The notes: generated from the letters alone by a model not told the origin. 64,000 nt of DNA from Methanoplanus sp. FWC-SCC4 (GCF_032878975.1 NZ_CP043875.1:1666370-1730369), one strand, 5' to 3'. Numbered from the stretch's first letter, positions 54,406 through 63,182 are shown. Program-made: numbers and translations.

Positions 54406-54680
54406 CTGCAATTTAGAATAAGCACAACAGCATCTTCGGATGCCACTTGAGCCTTTACATTTACGATTTACAATTATTTATGCATTCTTATTTGATGCAG
54501 GAGATCTCTTTGAATTTATGTGTTATCACAGACACAGGGTAGAGATTTTACCATTTTCTTAGAGGTGTTACCTGAAATTTAGAAGAATCCTGCCTTTTTA
54601 TGAATGGTGGAAAAAATCTGAGAGAAAATACTAACAAACGTGTCTAAAATTAATGAAACAAAAACCTGAAAAACTAAAAG

Positions 54681-54754
54681 CGGGCCCAAGGGGATTTGAA
54701 CCCCCGACCACCTGGTTAAAAGCCAGGCGCTCTGCCTAACTGAGCTATAGGCCC
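54681..54754 (-). tRNA. tRNA-Lys (anticodon TTT)
   Basis: Full cloverleaf on the reverse strand: acceptor GGGCCTA/TGGGCCC with one G-T pair, D arm TAGCTCAGTTAGGCAGAGC, anticodon stem CCTGG/CCAGG with loop CTTTTAA (anticodon TTT) and T arm CGGGGGTTCAAATCCCC. CCA is not encoded. tRNA genes are frequent integration sites; no direct repeat of its 3' end was found in the window. Confidence 0.97.
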
Positions 54755-55096
54755 CTGAGATAATAGAATATGATATCGACCAATATGAACGTTTTTATTT
54801 GATTCTGAAAGAGCCATCAGGCATGACTACTGAATGAAAAATAAAAAACGGCCATAAGTCTACCAAAATGCAATTTAAAACGTAAAATTCATGTAAAATA
54901 GATACAGCAGATGAATTTCCGGCTACCATATCAAATCCGGAAGTGACCGGGAAGTGCGGAAAAACCAGACATAGAATGCCGATAATTAATAAAATCAGGG
55001 CAATAAAATCAGCTGCCTGTTATGAAAAATTATTCAGGGATTGTTGAGGGACCTGATTAAAAATTACAGCAATCCGGGCAGATCTTGTGAGAGTAT
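54755..55096. other. AT-rich intergenic region
   Basis: Upstream region of the tRNA-Lys gene on the reverse strand and downstream of the DUF308-like gene. No gene, repeat or hairpin worth naming is seen. Confidence 0.4.
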
Positions 55097-55999
55097 TTAA
55101 TCTGCCTTTCCCTTCTTTTTTGCGGATTTCATCATGATTCCAAGCCTCAATCCGTTTACTGAAACCATCACACCAATAAGAATTACAATTGATCCCAGTA
55201 TAACCATAAAAATTTTCAGAAGTCCGACGGGTGTTAAAAGAATCCCGACCGAAAGACACAGTGAAAGAATCCCAATCAGCATGCGGCTTACAAAACCTTC
55301 GGGGACTGCACTTCGGCCCTTTTTGACCCTCCTTAAAAGCATAAAAGCGCTTGCGAGCATCCACAGGGCAAGCACACCAGTCAAAATAACAACCCACCAT
55401 ATTATCGGCAGGTAATATGCGATGATTCCGGCAGAGACAACCGACAGACCACGCAGGACTTCCCATGGTGAAAATGAATTTTTCAAATCCATAATCTCTT
55501 TTACAATCATCACAAGTCCAAGACCGGTTATTGCAAGAGGAACAATCAGACCAGTTATACCGCTGAATGCAAGAAGAGGTTCTGAAATTATCTCCAGTCC
55601 TGCAAGTAACAGAAAAATCCCTGCCAGAACCTGCAACTGCCAGCCTCTTCTCTGTTTGTTCAGGATCTCTTCTGTGTCATTCACCTCATTTCTTCTAATA
55701 CCGGATATGAGAGTTACAAAAGTGTCGCCAATCATTAAAAGAAGAGGTGCATCATCAAGAAGGTGCATTATCGGATGCTTTTTTGGATCGTATCTGTCAA
55801 GATGGACCTTCCACTCATCTTCGGTTTCATGAACATGATACTGGCCATTTCTAAAACTTGCAATCGTTCCCGGAGAAGGTACATTTATTGATGATTTTTC
55901 CCATTCAGGACCGAGAGGTTCGGTTACCGATTCCTTTGATATTTCCACTTCCCAGACACCCTCATTTAAAGGTGCCAAAAAATCTTCCAGTCTGCTCAA
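55097..55999 (-). CDS. DUF308/HdeD-like membrane protein
   Basis: 300 residues. The first 110 residues are soluble (ending IMHLLDDAPLLLMIGDTFVT), followed by about seven hydrophobic segments with the repeated turn pattern of HdeD/DUF308 proteins (GIFLLLAGLEIISEPLLAFSG, GIIAYYLPIIWWVVILTGVL, LLKIFMVILGSIVILIGVMV). The soluble N-terminus is not part of the usual HdeD module, so this is a longer, fused form. HdeD of E. coli helps acid resistance; the role here is unknown. It is monocistronic. Confidence 0.75.
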   Translation of the reverse strand: MSRLEDFLAPLNEGVWEVEISKESVTEPLGPEWEKSSINVPSPGTIASFRNGQYHVHETEDEWKVHLDRYDPKKHPIMHLLDDAPLLLMIGDTFVTLISGIRRNEVNDTEEILNKQRRGWQLQVLAGIFLLLAGLEIISEPLLAFSGITGLIVPLAITGLGLVMIVKEIMDLKNSFSPWEVLRGLSVVSAGIIAYYLPIIWWVVILTGVLALWMLASAFMLLRRVKKGRSAVPEGFVSRMLIGILSLCLSVGILLTPVGLLKIFMVILGSIVILIGVMVSVNGLRLGIMMKSAKKKGKAD

Positions 56000-56163
56000 A
56001 ACTCACTTCCCCAAAGAATATTAGGATATTAAATATTATCCTCAGTCATAATAATATAACTTAATTTAATCCCGGAATATTTCATATTATTTTGGAAACT
56101 GATTGAAAAATCATAATCATAATAATCTACTAAAAATTAGACAGATGGATTTGTTCTCATAAT

Positions 56164-56931
56164 TCATCCTAATATCATTTTCCGGGCAGATTTTAAAAAT
56201 TTCGCAGGCATATCTTCATCCAGTCTCCATGTGATATTCATAGGTCGACTTCCAGTATGGCTCACATATCTGGCAGTTCCAATACAAATAAAGGGCTGTG
56301 CACGATTATTTACTTCTTTAAACTCCCTTACAAAGAGAAGAATCCTTGCTCCATTAGAGTCATGATTAATGTACCTAATTCCAGTAGGAGAATTTTCAGA
56401 GGTTGTACTCTGAGACTGCCAATGGAAAAGAGTCTCATTTACTGCAAAATCCTCGTACATTGTTGAAGGTGAATAGTGCTTCTCTGTCTTATTAAGAGTG
56501 ATAAAAAATACATCCAGATTTTTATCTTTCAAATGTATGACACCTTCACGCTGTCCATGAGAAGGCATATTTAAAAGAGTATAGTGATCAAGTGCAGAAA
56601 ATATCTGATTTCTTGCATAACTGCAATGCAAGAAAAGAGGCGTTTTAAATCCTAAATTAAGAGGTTTTTCAACAAAATCTATGTTCTGATATTTGTAATT
56701 TAAAATCTCTAATATTTCATCCTTCACTGCTTCATTCGCGAAAATCGTTTGGAAGATATCTGAAACTTTATTATAATTCTGGATAGGAGAATTGTAAAGG
56801 GAATAGTAAAGCATTGTAAGCATCTTTTGGTCATAATCTGAGATTTCCTCTAAACAAACATCTCCAGAATTTCTAAGTAAATTAATTATGAATTTTATAA
56901 ATTCAGCAGAGTCTATATCTATAACTCTCAA
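56164..56931 (-). pseudogene. DUF3427 domain, probable remnant of a PLD/DEAD-box helicase
   Basis: 255 residues from TTG 56931; the open frame ends at a stop about 40 nt further upstream. The last 150 residues match DUF3427: CSYARNQIFSALDHYTLLNM, REGVIHLKDKNLDVFFITLN, YSPSTMYEDFAVNETLFHWQSQ, TGIRYINHDSNGARILLFVR and GTARYVSHTGSRPMNITWRL. In bacteria and archaea this domain normally ends a roughly 1000-residue protein with a PLD nuclease and a DEAD-box helicase linked to defence or mobile DNA. Neither is present upstream, so this is either a stand-alone DUF3427 protein or, more likely, a truncated gene. It is AT-rich. Confidence 0.7.
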
Positions 56932-57516
56932 TGCGGATTCAGAAATCCAAGTCCAAATCTCTAAAATTACCTAAATCGGGCACTTCTATCATTCTGTTTT
57001 TTTCTCTCAAATATCAAAAAACTTGTGCGCCCAACAGACACCAAAGCTTCAAAAAAAATTATTCAAAAATATTAATCAAGGATGTTCACCAGCCGCTGCA
57101 TCGCTTCACTCAGCAGCGGACGGTTCACTTTTTTTTACCGGTTGACTATAATTCTGCTACGCCAGAAACAGCCTCGTTTCACTCGCCTGTCCCAGGCTGC
57201 AAACAAGCAGCCTCCACCTATTGCCTGAAGGCAAAAGGTTCCGGTTGCCGGCCATACACTCCGCTTCCGGGGATGGACAAGCATCCCCCCGCTCCGTGAT
57301 GACCTAATCCTCCCGCCGCTGTTCGCGGCTCCTCCCTCCGGGCAGTGGATATGAAAGATTCTATTCCCCGTCCGAGGTCGGGCGGGCGGGTTATTGCTGC
57401 CGGACCGAAAGGAACGGCAGCCGGCTCAGCGCCAGCGTTGCAGCTGTAAGACATGATTTTCCCACACTAACGGCCCGCAATTCTCTTTAGATATCCGGCA
57501 GGGAAAAGGCAAAATT
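56932..57516. other. Non-coding GC-rich region holding left hairpin element
   Basis: The left inverted copy of the multi-hairpin element covers 57081-57341 of this stretch. The rest is a transition from AT-rich to GC-rich DNA with no supportable frame; frames that cross it in several phases are artefacts of hairpin DNA. Confidence 0.6.
57081..57341 (+). repeat. Left copy of the inverted multi-hairpin element
   Basis: It carries in order: hairpin CCGCTGC/GCAGCGG (57093-57119), GCCTG/CAGGC (57185-57197), TTGCC/GGCAA (57221-57234), GGGGATG/CATCCCC (57269-57288), GCCGC/GCGGC (57315-57329). The same series occurs inverted at 58938-59345. Confidence 0.8.
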
Positions 57517-58353
57517 TCAGGGAGAGGGTCTTCCCATCTCCAGAAAATCCACTGCCCGTTGTGCATCACCGGCTGCACTGATAAGATCACGGGCTGATCC
57601 TTCCCTGATATGCTCAAGCCATCCGGCAATATAAGAAGCCGAATTCATCCGGACAGGATCTGTATCAATACCGCACATGGCACAAAGAAACGCTGATCCC
57701 ATCTCCGCAGTCAGCTCCTCGCGGCTGTATGTTTCACTTCCAAACATCGACGTCTTACAAATTCCCGACCGTTTAAGCCTTGATGAATGGCCGGTCCAGT
57801 GCGTCAGCTCATGAAAATACGCTGCATAATAATCCTCCCGTGACCTGAACATATCCATAGGGGGCATTCTGACAATATCCTTATCCGGACTGTATGACGG
57901 GCTACCGATTCCGTTTAGATGCTTATTTCTTTTAATAATCTCCTCACAGGATACAACCGGCGTTATTTCTGCGACAGCCTCAGGCTCTATCCCTTCACAT
58001 TGGGAAAAGTTAAACACCGGATAATAACGGACAATAGGCCGTTCCCTCTCGGCCATAATTATTACATCATCGCCCTGATCGTTAACCGTCTTTTTTGTAT
58101 CGGTCTTTGACCAGAAGAGAACAATTCCCGATGCCTTCTCCCCTTTCCTCACACTTCCGCCGGCTTCTCTTATCTGCCTGAAAGTTCCCCAATGTGTATG
58201 CCCTGCAAGAAGAAGGCGGTTTATTCCCCTGTATTCCTTCCCTGTCAGAATATTAACAGGATTCATATCCTGCCACGTCTTCTGCCACGGGACAACGCCG
58301 GATTCAAGCTGCTTTATGATCCGGTCCTGCACAATCTCATAAACAGAAGGCAT
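57517..58353 (-). CDS. ardC: ArdC-like antirestriction / ssDNA-binding protein with metallopeptidase domain
   Basis: 278 residues. YEIVQDRIIKQLESGVVPWQKTW, LTGKEYRGINRLLLAGH and GGSVRKGEKASGIVLFW are the N-terminal ArdC ssDNA-binding domain; YYAAYFHELTHWTGHSSRLK carries the HExxH zinc site of the C-terminal metallopeptidase domain and YSREELTAEMGSAFLCAMCG supplies the third ligand. Plasmid ArdC protects incoming single-stranded DNA from restriction during conjugation. The ATG overlaps the stop of the small upstream gene (TAATG), with AGGAGG just before, so the two are coupled. It is a marker of mobile DNA. Confidence 0.88.
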   Translation of the reverse strand: MPSVYEIVQDRIIKQLESGVVPWQKTWQDMNPVNILTGKEYRGINRLLLAGHTHWGTFRQIREAGGSVRKGEKASGIVLFWSKTDTKKTVNDQGDDVIIMAERERPIVRYYPVFNFSQCEGIEPEAVAEITPVVSCEEIIKRNKHLNGIGSPSYSPDKDIVRMPPMDMFRSREDYYAAYFHELTHWTGHSSRLKRSGICKTSMFGSETYSREELTAEMGSAFLCAMCGIDTDPVRMNSASYIAGWLEHIREGSARDLISAAGDAQRAVDFLEMGRPSP

Positions 58354-58520
58354 TATTCAGACCTCCTGCTGACAGCTGCAAAACGCCGGCCGCCTTCATA
58401 GGGGGATCTTAATAAAACAATATTCCGGCAGCGGGGATCTTCCTGCTCTGCTTCCGTTGCGTTTATCTCTCTGTACTCTAAACCAGTTAATGAGGTGGCG
58501 GGCTTTCTGTTTGGCGACAT
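58353..58520 (-). CDS. 55-residue protein coupled to ardC
   Basis: MSPNRKPATSLTGLEYREIN, then AEQEDPRCRNIVLLRSPYEG and SRRSE. The stop TAA overlaps the ardC ATG by one base, and the ardC Shine-Dalgarno (AGGAGG) lies inside its last codons. It is basic and has no domain I know; it may be a leader peptide that sets the level of ArdC or an accessory protein. Confidence 0.6.
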   Translation of the reverse strand: MSPNRKPATSLTGLEYREINATEAEQEDPRCRNIVLLRSPYEGGRRFAAVSRRSE

Positions 58521-58681
58521 GATTAGAACACCACCTCAACCGGTTCTTCCACGTTCAAATTATTTCTGAACATATCAACCAGTTCCTTAATTTTTCAGGA
58601 GAGCGAAGGCGCCGGACTTTTCCCGACAGCTTACACTTCCCTACATATATATTTATTTTAAAAGTATTTAATTATTTATAC

Positions 58682-58706
58682 TTGGTATATATTCAGTATA
58701 TACCAA
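58682..58706. promoter_or_regulatory. 10-bp inverted repeat (likely operator) before DUF2080 gene
   Basis: TTGGTATATA and TATATACCAA with a 5-nt spacer, centred 49 nt before ATG 58743 and probably overlapping the TATA element. The tatataccaa half also has TATA character. It is a good site for a dimeric repressor controlling this gene and perhaps the divergent ardC unit. Confidence 0.55.
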
Positions 58707-58742
58707 AGTAAGTTATTAATTACATAATGCCGCATAACTATT

Positions 58743-58898
58743 ATGGATAAAATAGAAATCACTGTTTCCGGTTATGAAGTCAGGGAAAAAACAGCTACAA
58801 AATCCGGCAACAGCTGCCATGTTCTACTTCCGCAGGACTGGATCGGCAAGCGGGTTAAGATCATCCTTCTTGATCCGGTCGAAGATAAAAAGGAATAA
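58743..58898 (+). CDS. DUF2080 family, transposon-associated protein
   Basis: 51 residues, below usual length limits. MDKIEIT-like start, VSGYEVREKTATKSGNSCHV LLPQDWIGKRVKIILLDPVE: the TKSGNS...LP..WIG(K)(R/K)VK block is the hallmark of DUF2080, an AbrB-like swapped-hairpin fold often found near archaeal transposases. It may regulate its own module through the inverted repeat just upstream. Confidence 0.85.
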   Translation: MDKIEITVSGYEVREKTATKSGNSCHVLLPQDWIGKRVKIILLDPVEDKKE

Positions 58899-59642
58899 CA
58901 GAGGATACTCACGAATAATCCCAATCACTCTCACTGCCCCTGGGGGAGGAGCCGCGAACAGCGGCGGGAGGGGATGAGCATGTCGGAGCGTGGGGATGCT
59001 CGTCCATCCCCGGAAGCGGAGAGAATGGTCCGCACAGCGCCAGCGTAACAATTAAAGACGGCCTGTTCAAGGCGGGTGGGTTGTCAAAGACGAAAGGCCG
59101 GACAATCATAATAAAAAATGCCTGCCGGAATTCCTAAAGATATTACCGGGCCGGAAATATATCACAGGACAATAAACAATTCAGCCTGAGCTTTCTGCAT
59201 GATGCAGTAAGCGGAGGCGGTGGCAGACAGCCGGAAGCAGGCGAGTGAAGCGAGTCTGATTCGGGCGACACAGATAATTTTAACCTGAAAAAACAGCGAA
59301 GCGCCCGCTGCTGAGTTGAGCGATGCAGCGGTGGGTGAGCGTCTGCAAATACGACAGACCATTAAGTAAAGCATAAATAGACCCCCTTTTAGGCGAAAAT
59401 CTCAGGAATCGCGACCTTCACAGAAGCCCTGTATTCCACGATCTCCACTTTAGCCAGTATAAACATCGTCTGAAAATACGGGGCAATACAACGTCATTAT
59501 ATCTCAATAATGAGGGCGCCAATCGGCCTAATGTTGGTAAATTAGACTTTTTTTGAAATCACATTATTTGTATCTAAAATCTGGCGAAAAATACTTGAAT
59601 AAAGGGATATTCACTGTCTTTTTTAAAGGACTAATTTGTTCA
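58899..59642. other. Non-coding region holding right hairpin element
   Basis: The right inverted copy covers 58938-59345. The remaining 300 nt up to the HEPN-like gene has mixed composition and no supportable frame. Confidence 0.6.
58938..59345 (-). repeat. Right copy of the inverted multi-hairpin element
   Basis: It carries GCCGC/GCGGC (58951-58965), GGGGATG/CATCCCC (58992-59011), CTGCA/TGCAG (59195-59207) and CCGCTGC/GCAGCGG (59305-59331), in the mirror order of the left copy; an insertion of about 150 nt separates two blocks. About 85-90% of bases agree over the 84-nt inner block. Confidence 0.8.
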
Positions 59643-60941
59643 TTAAGGCAGATCATTACTTTTCAGACGAACGCTAAACCAACATTCCATCTTATCAGTT
59701 CCCATTAATGTTATTCCATCTTCGAAAAATTTGAACATAAATAGATTATTTTCAGATAATAAGCAAAATTTATATAAATAATTTACTTCAGCTAATATTT
59801 CACCTTCGATATTTCCTTTTGCAATAATACCATCAGGTAATGATATATTATCTAAAGAATAATTTGAAAAAGAAATCTCAGGATATCCACCAAGATTGCA
59901 TTCTTTATCTGTAATTTGTGGCATGTTTGGATCATCTACAGCTAGCATCTCAAATCCTTCTGAAAACACTCCATTCGTTAAATCTTTAAATCCTGCAATA
60001 GTAAAAGAACCTCCACTGTTTGGAACATAAAAATAAACATTAGTTATTTTTTTCCAGAGCCGGTGAAGATATTCATATGCATTAGCAATATTGGAGATTT
60101 CTATTTCGGAAAAAGGCAATATGCAGTTACTTCCTTTTGCATGAAACAAATCACATCTAATTGGGTATTGTTGATCAACAAAATAATCTATTGGATTTGA
60201 AGTATTTTTTGGAACATAATCCGATAGAGATATTTTTGTATTAATCTCTTTTAATGCCCTTTTCAACCAGTCACTTTCACCTTCTTTGTTTTTACCATTT
60301 TTTCTTTTATGAATGGGGACGATATTGCTTAAGATAGCTTCAAATGATAAAAACAGATTTCGATAGGCTTCATAAAGATTATTGCTCGTTTGCGATAAGC
60401 GGTAATATCGAAATGCCGGAATCCATTCAGGTTCAGGATTAGGTTGTGATGGAACTTCTTTTCCATCACGGATTACTGTTATTGTTCCTGTCGCATTAAA
60501 TTTTAGCTGACTGCTGGAAAAAATTCTAAGAACATGTTTTTTACCTTCTTTAAAGTGAATTATATAAGAATTGGCAATATTTTTCATCTCAGTATCCATA
60601 ATTTTTTTTACTGAAAGAATATCTAGAAAATATTGGCATCTATTATAACCTTGATTTAAGGTTTCTTGCGGCGTTAGATCGGTTTGTGCTCTTGCAATGA
60701 TTATAGATTGGTCTTTTTTTACTTCAACTTCCCATCTCTCTTTTTCAAATTTATATACTTGACTTATTTTTGAGGGAGAATCTAGAGCAAAACTCACACC
60801 ACTATTATAAACGATACTTGAATAAGGAGAACCTTCTGATCCTCCAATATATATCTCTCCTAAGCTTGCCATCTGAACATCCTTATATTTTTTATAATCA
60901 TGTGATACCTTAAAAGAAACTGCAATAAATCTGTATTGCAA
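59643..60941 (-). CDS. Hypothetical protein with HEPN-like motif
   Basis: 432 residues. The N-terminal half (about 1-180) is beta-rich (GKKHVLRIFSSSQLKFNATG). The middle holds an alpha-helical part: YRNLFLSFEAILSNIVPIHK, ESDWLKRALKEINTKI, then YPIRCDLFHAKGSN with R-x4-H, the RNase motif of HEPN domains. A beta-rich tail follows. The layout recalls proteins annotated MauJ-like or ApeA-like; the match is by pattern only. TTG 60941 has no Shine-Dalgarno; ATG 60872 with AAGGATG is an alternative. It sits between the ArdC module and the virus-like genes and is more AT-rich than both. Confidence 0.65.
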   Translation of the reverse strand: MQYRFIAVSFKVSHDYKKYKDVQMASLGEIYIGGSEGSPYSSIVYNSGVSFALDSPSKISQVYKFEKERWEVEVKKDQSIIIARAQTDLTPQETLNQGYNRCQYFLDILSVKKIMDTEMKNIANSYIIHFKEGKKHVLRIFSSSQLKFNATGTITVIRDGKEVPSQPNPEPEWIPAFRYYRLSQTSNNLYEAYRNLFLSFEAILSNIVPIHKRKNGKNKEGESDWLKRALKEINTKISLSDYVPKNTSNPIDYFVDQQYPIRCDLFHAKGSNCILPFSEIEISNIANAYEYLHRLWKKITNVYFYVPNSGGSFTIAGFKDLTNGVFSEGFEMLAVDDPNMPQITDKECNLGGYPEISFSNYSLDNISLPDGIIAKGNIEGEILAEVNYLYKFCLLSENNLFMFKFFEDGITLMGTDKMECWFSVRLKSNDLP

Positions 60942-61101
60942 AAAATAAATAATATTAGCTGAAAACGATTCTTATTGGTAATTAAATATTTAAATTTAAA
61001 ATCAATGAAAAGGAGGTAAGCAAAGAACGAAGGAAATAATCCTCCGCCCTTTTGTCAAAAGCACACAGCACCGGAACCAAAGCCCAGGTTAATTTTCAGG
61101 A

Positions 61102-61785
61102 TCAGAACAGCGCTGCAACACCGTCCGCCCAGGTCTCAACCTTGTCACGGATTGCATCATCAGTGTAGGAGCTCAGCCTTACATTTGTCCTGTTTATGGA
61201 CACATAATAAATCTCACCATTCGGGTCCATACATTTCAGAGTATGGGAATATGTGTCATGCTCTCTGTCCCTTACACAATCGCCACCGACAGCATCAGCA
61301 AGAGCAGTGTCTGCAAGAACAGCTGTAATCGCAGCATTATATGCATGGACAGCCGGTGCCTTAACAGACATTGATCCCACGGACTTTGCCTCATCATCCT
61401 CAAAGATGAATTTTGCAGTATATCCCTGTTTAGAAGTTGATACCCCCGCAATGTTCATTCCGTTGGACACATAACCCACACATCCAAACGGGTTATTTAC
61501 AACCACATCCTGAACAATTGAATCAAAGGTTTCAATATCCGGAATTGGATTTTCAAGTTTCCTTGTTGCAGTTTTTGTGTTGTTGGTCTCTATAAAGTCA
61601 GCCATTTCTTCATCATCTCCGACAAAGGTTTCGTTTTCCAAAACGAAATCCGCCTTTTCAAAGGTGCATGCATCCGCGTCCTTTAAACCGGCGTCAGTTG
61701 CCTGGATACATCCGGAAGTATTACAGACAATAATAATTATGATCAACAATAATATTAACTTGACTTTATGAGTGGTAATTTTCAT
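61102..61785 (-). CDS. Lipoprotein of unknown function
   Basis: 227 residues. Signal VKLILLLIIIIIVCNTSGC with lipobox Cys 26. The mature part is acidic, Ala/Asp-rich, with two Cys pairs that could form disulfides (FGCVGYVS and GGDCVRDREH, KCMDPNGE). The C-terminus reads DDAIRDKVETWADGVAALF. I do not recognise it. It may be a host-surface protein made by the element. Confidence 0.65.
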   Translation of the reverse strand: MKITTHKVKLILLLIIIIIVCNTSGCIQATDAGLKDADACTFEKADFVLENETFVGDDEEMADFIETNNTKTATRKLENPIPDIETFDSIVQDVVVNNPFGCVGYVSNGMNIAGVSTSKQGYTAKFIFEDDEAKSVGSMSVKAPAVHAYNAAITAVLADTALADAVGGDCVRDREHDTYSHTLKCMDPNGEIYYVSINRTNVRLSSYTDDAIRDKVETWADGVAALF

Positions 61786-61802
61786 ATATAGAGGTGTTAT
61801 TC

Positions 61803-62039
61803 ATGGTCAGTAATAAAACCAACAGAGACATGATTATCGAAACAAACAGGGATGTTAAGTGGATTTGCAAAACACTTTCCGAACTGAAAGACTCAATTGA
61901 GGATCATGAGGGAAGAATAAGGGTGCTTGAGGAGCACAAGGCTGAAGCAAAAGGGTGCGAGGGAAAGATTGCCGCTGGTCTTGGAGCCGGAGCCGGCGGA
62001 GCAGTCGCCGTTATTTTAAAAATATTCAGCGGTTTTTAG
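61803..62039 (+). CDS. Coiled-coil plus transmembrane protein, holin/XhlA-like
   Basis: 78 residues from ATG 61803; AGAGGTG is 9 nt upstream. A heptad-like helix (NRDVKWICKTLSELKDSIED HEGRIRVLEEHKAEAKG) is followed by a glycine-rich membrane helix (AAGLGAGAGGAVAVILKIF). The layout matches phage XhlA/holin-associated proteins. It is divergent from the 61785 lipoprotein by only 17 nt and overlaps the next gene by 4 bp. Confidence 0.7.
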   Translation: MVSNKTNRDMIIETNRDVKWICKTLSELKDSIEDHEGRIRVLEEHKAEAKGCEGKIAAGLGAGAGGAVAVILKIFSGF

Positions 62040-62347
62040 TTACCGGCACCCCCTTTTCCAAAACAGTCCCACTCATCAGGACTTATTTTTAAACCGGTTC
62101 TGGAATTAAAAAACCCGAAAACAGCCGTCACCCAGTAGAACCCGAACATTACAACCATGTAGATATTCTCAGTGAATGCACCCTCAAGAATCCATATCAG
62201 GTTCCCGAAAATCCAGCACAAAAAACCTGCACTCCGAATCTTAGAACTTTTCGCAGCGACAAAAAGAGCACCGGAGATCCCTAAAAGAACCGCTGCACTC
62301 ATCATTGGATCTGGAAGTGTGATGTTGCTTAAAAACTCAATTGTCAT
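62036..62347 (-). CDS. Small multi-helix membrane protein
   Basis: 103 residues with three hydrophobic segments (about 18-32, 40-58, 63-82). RSAGFLCWIFGNLIWILEGA FTENIYMVVMFGFYWV recalls the PnuC-like or phage-holin type of small proteins seen in archaeal proviruses. The C-terminal tail is polar. It is convergent with the coiled-coil gene and its stop overlaps it. Confidence 0.6.
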   Translation of the reverse strand: MTIEFLSNITLPDPMMSAAVLLGISGALFVAAKSSKIRSAGFLCWIFGNLIWILEGAFTENIYMVVMFGFYWVTAVFGFFNSRTGLKISPDEWDCFGKGGAGN

Positions 62348-62666
62348 GGAAAATATGATTGAACTTCCTGACTTTTAGGAGAAACCCGTGGAGTGTGAAA
62401 GTGAACAGAATATTTTATACTCTCACATTCAAACTCCCCCCCTAAACTTTAAATCACCAAAATCAGACAGAATAATTAAGCGCTGGGAAATGCCGGGAAC
62501 AATGACGACCGGGATTTAACATTTCTTTTAGTGACGACCAAATCCCCGCGGATTTCCAAAACGCCGTCTGAAAAAGGTTTGCAGAAAACTGTTGACTAAC
62601 AGAAAACAAAAAACAGAAAAAACCGCTGCAAACCATTGCAAAAACACCACGACTTTAGGTGAGACC
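62348..62666. other. Intergenic region, promoter of the replication gene set
   Basis: It holds a TATA-like attttatac (about 62412-62420) and a AAATCC/GGATTT hairpin (62540-62555, 4-nt loop). TGACGACC occurs twice (about 62502 and 62532). These may mark a promoter or replication origin of the element. Confidence 0.4.
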
Positions 62667-62924
62667 ATGCAGAAACATCCAAGAAAAGTGACAAAGGAAG
62701 ACATCGAAGCCTTTGAAAAGCAGTATCCCGCATACGGAAAGATCGGGAAAGCAATGCTCGAAGCAGGCATATGGTGTCTTGTTGAATCGAAAGAAGACAA
62801 ACAGAAAGAAAAACACGGCAGCCAGAATCAGAATAAATATCACAGCACCCTGACCCGGACCGCCAACATAAATCTGTCTGGACAAAAGATAAATCATCCC
62901 ATCCCTGCGGGGGTGAAAAACTAA
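62667..62924 (+). CDS. Small protein of virus-like gene set
   Basis: 85 residues from ATG 62667, which follows TAGGTGA. It has KVTKEDIEAFEKQYPAYGKIGKAM as a helical region and GIWCLVESKEDKQKEKHGSQ as an unusual basic end. I do not recognise it. The stop is directly adjacent to the next ATG (TAA ATG). Confidence 0.6.
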   Translation: MQKHPRKVTKEDIEAFEKQYPAYGKIGKAMLEAGIWCLVESKEDKQKEKHGSQNQNKYHSTLTRTANINLSGQKINHPIPAGVKN

Positions 62925-63182
62925 ATGACAGCCTCCAAAAAATCCACAGATACTGCCGGAAACAGAACCGGAAAAACAACAGGAAAAGCCACTGGAAATA
63001 ACAAAAAAAGCTCAAAGAGATATCCGCTATACCTGATCGCCCGTGCCATCTCTGAAGAGATTCACACAAAAGGCGACAGCATAGAGGCAATCACTGTAAC
63101 AAGAACGGCAGGGCACACCTACAAAGTGGAAACAGAATTCCGGGAAACACCCGGTGCAGCCGGAGGAAACAGGAATGAATGA
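62925..63182 (+). CDS. Small protein with basic N-terminus
   Basis: 85 residues. MTASKKSTDTAGNRTGKTTG KATGNNKKSSKRYP (disordered, Lys/Thr-rich), then IARAISEEIHTKGDSIEAIT VTRTAGHTYKVETEFRE. No family recognised. The last 8 bp overlap the next gene. Confidence 0.65.
   Translation: MTASKKSTDTAGNRTGKTTGKATGNNKKSSKRYPLYLIARAISEEIHTKGDSIEAITVTRTAGHTYKVETEFRETPGAAGGNRNE

Larger units (their letters stand above)
57081..59345. mobile_element. ArdC/DUF2080 module bounded by inverted multi-hairpin elements
   Basis: About 2.3 kb. The outer arms are inverted copies of the same GC-rich element; the interior holds ardC with a coupled small gene (reverse) and a DUF2080 gene (forward). DUF2080 is usually called transposon-associated, so a mobile or formerly mobile unit is likely. 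No transposase or integrase is inside and no target duplication was seen. Confidence 0.55.

Noticed and set aside
57001-57480. Open frames across the hairpin DNA (for example 57218-57454 reverse)
   Set aside because: They are produced by GC-rich inverted-repeat sequence and have no domain or ribosome site; the same holds for 58824-59109.
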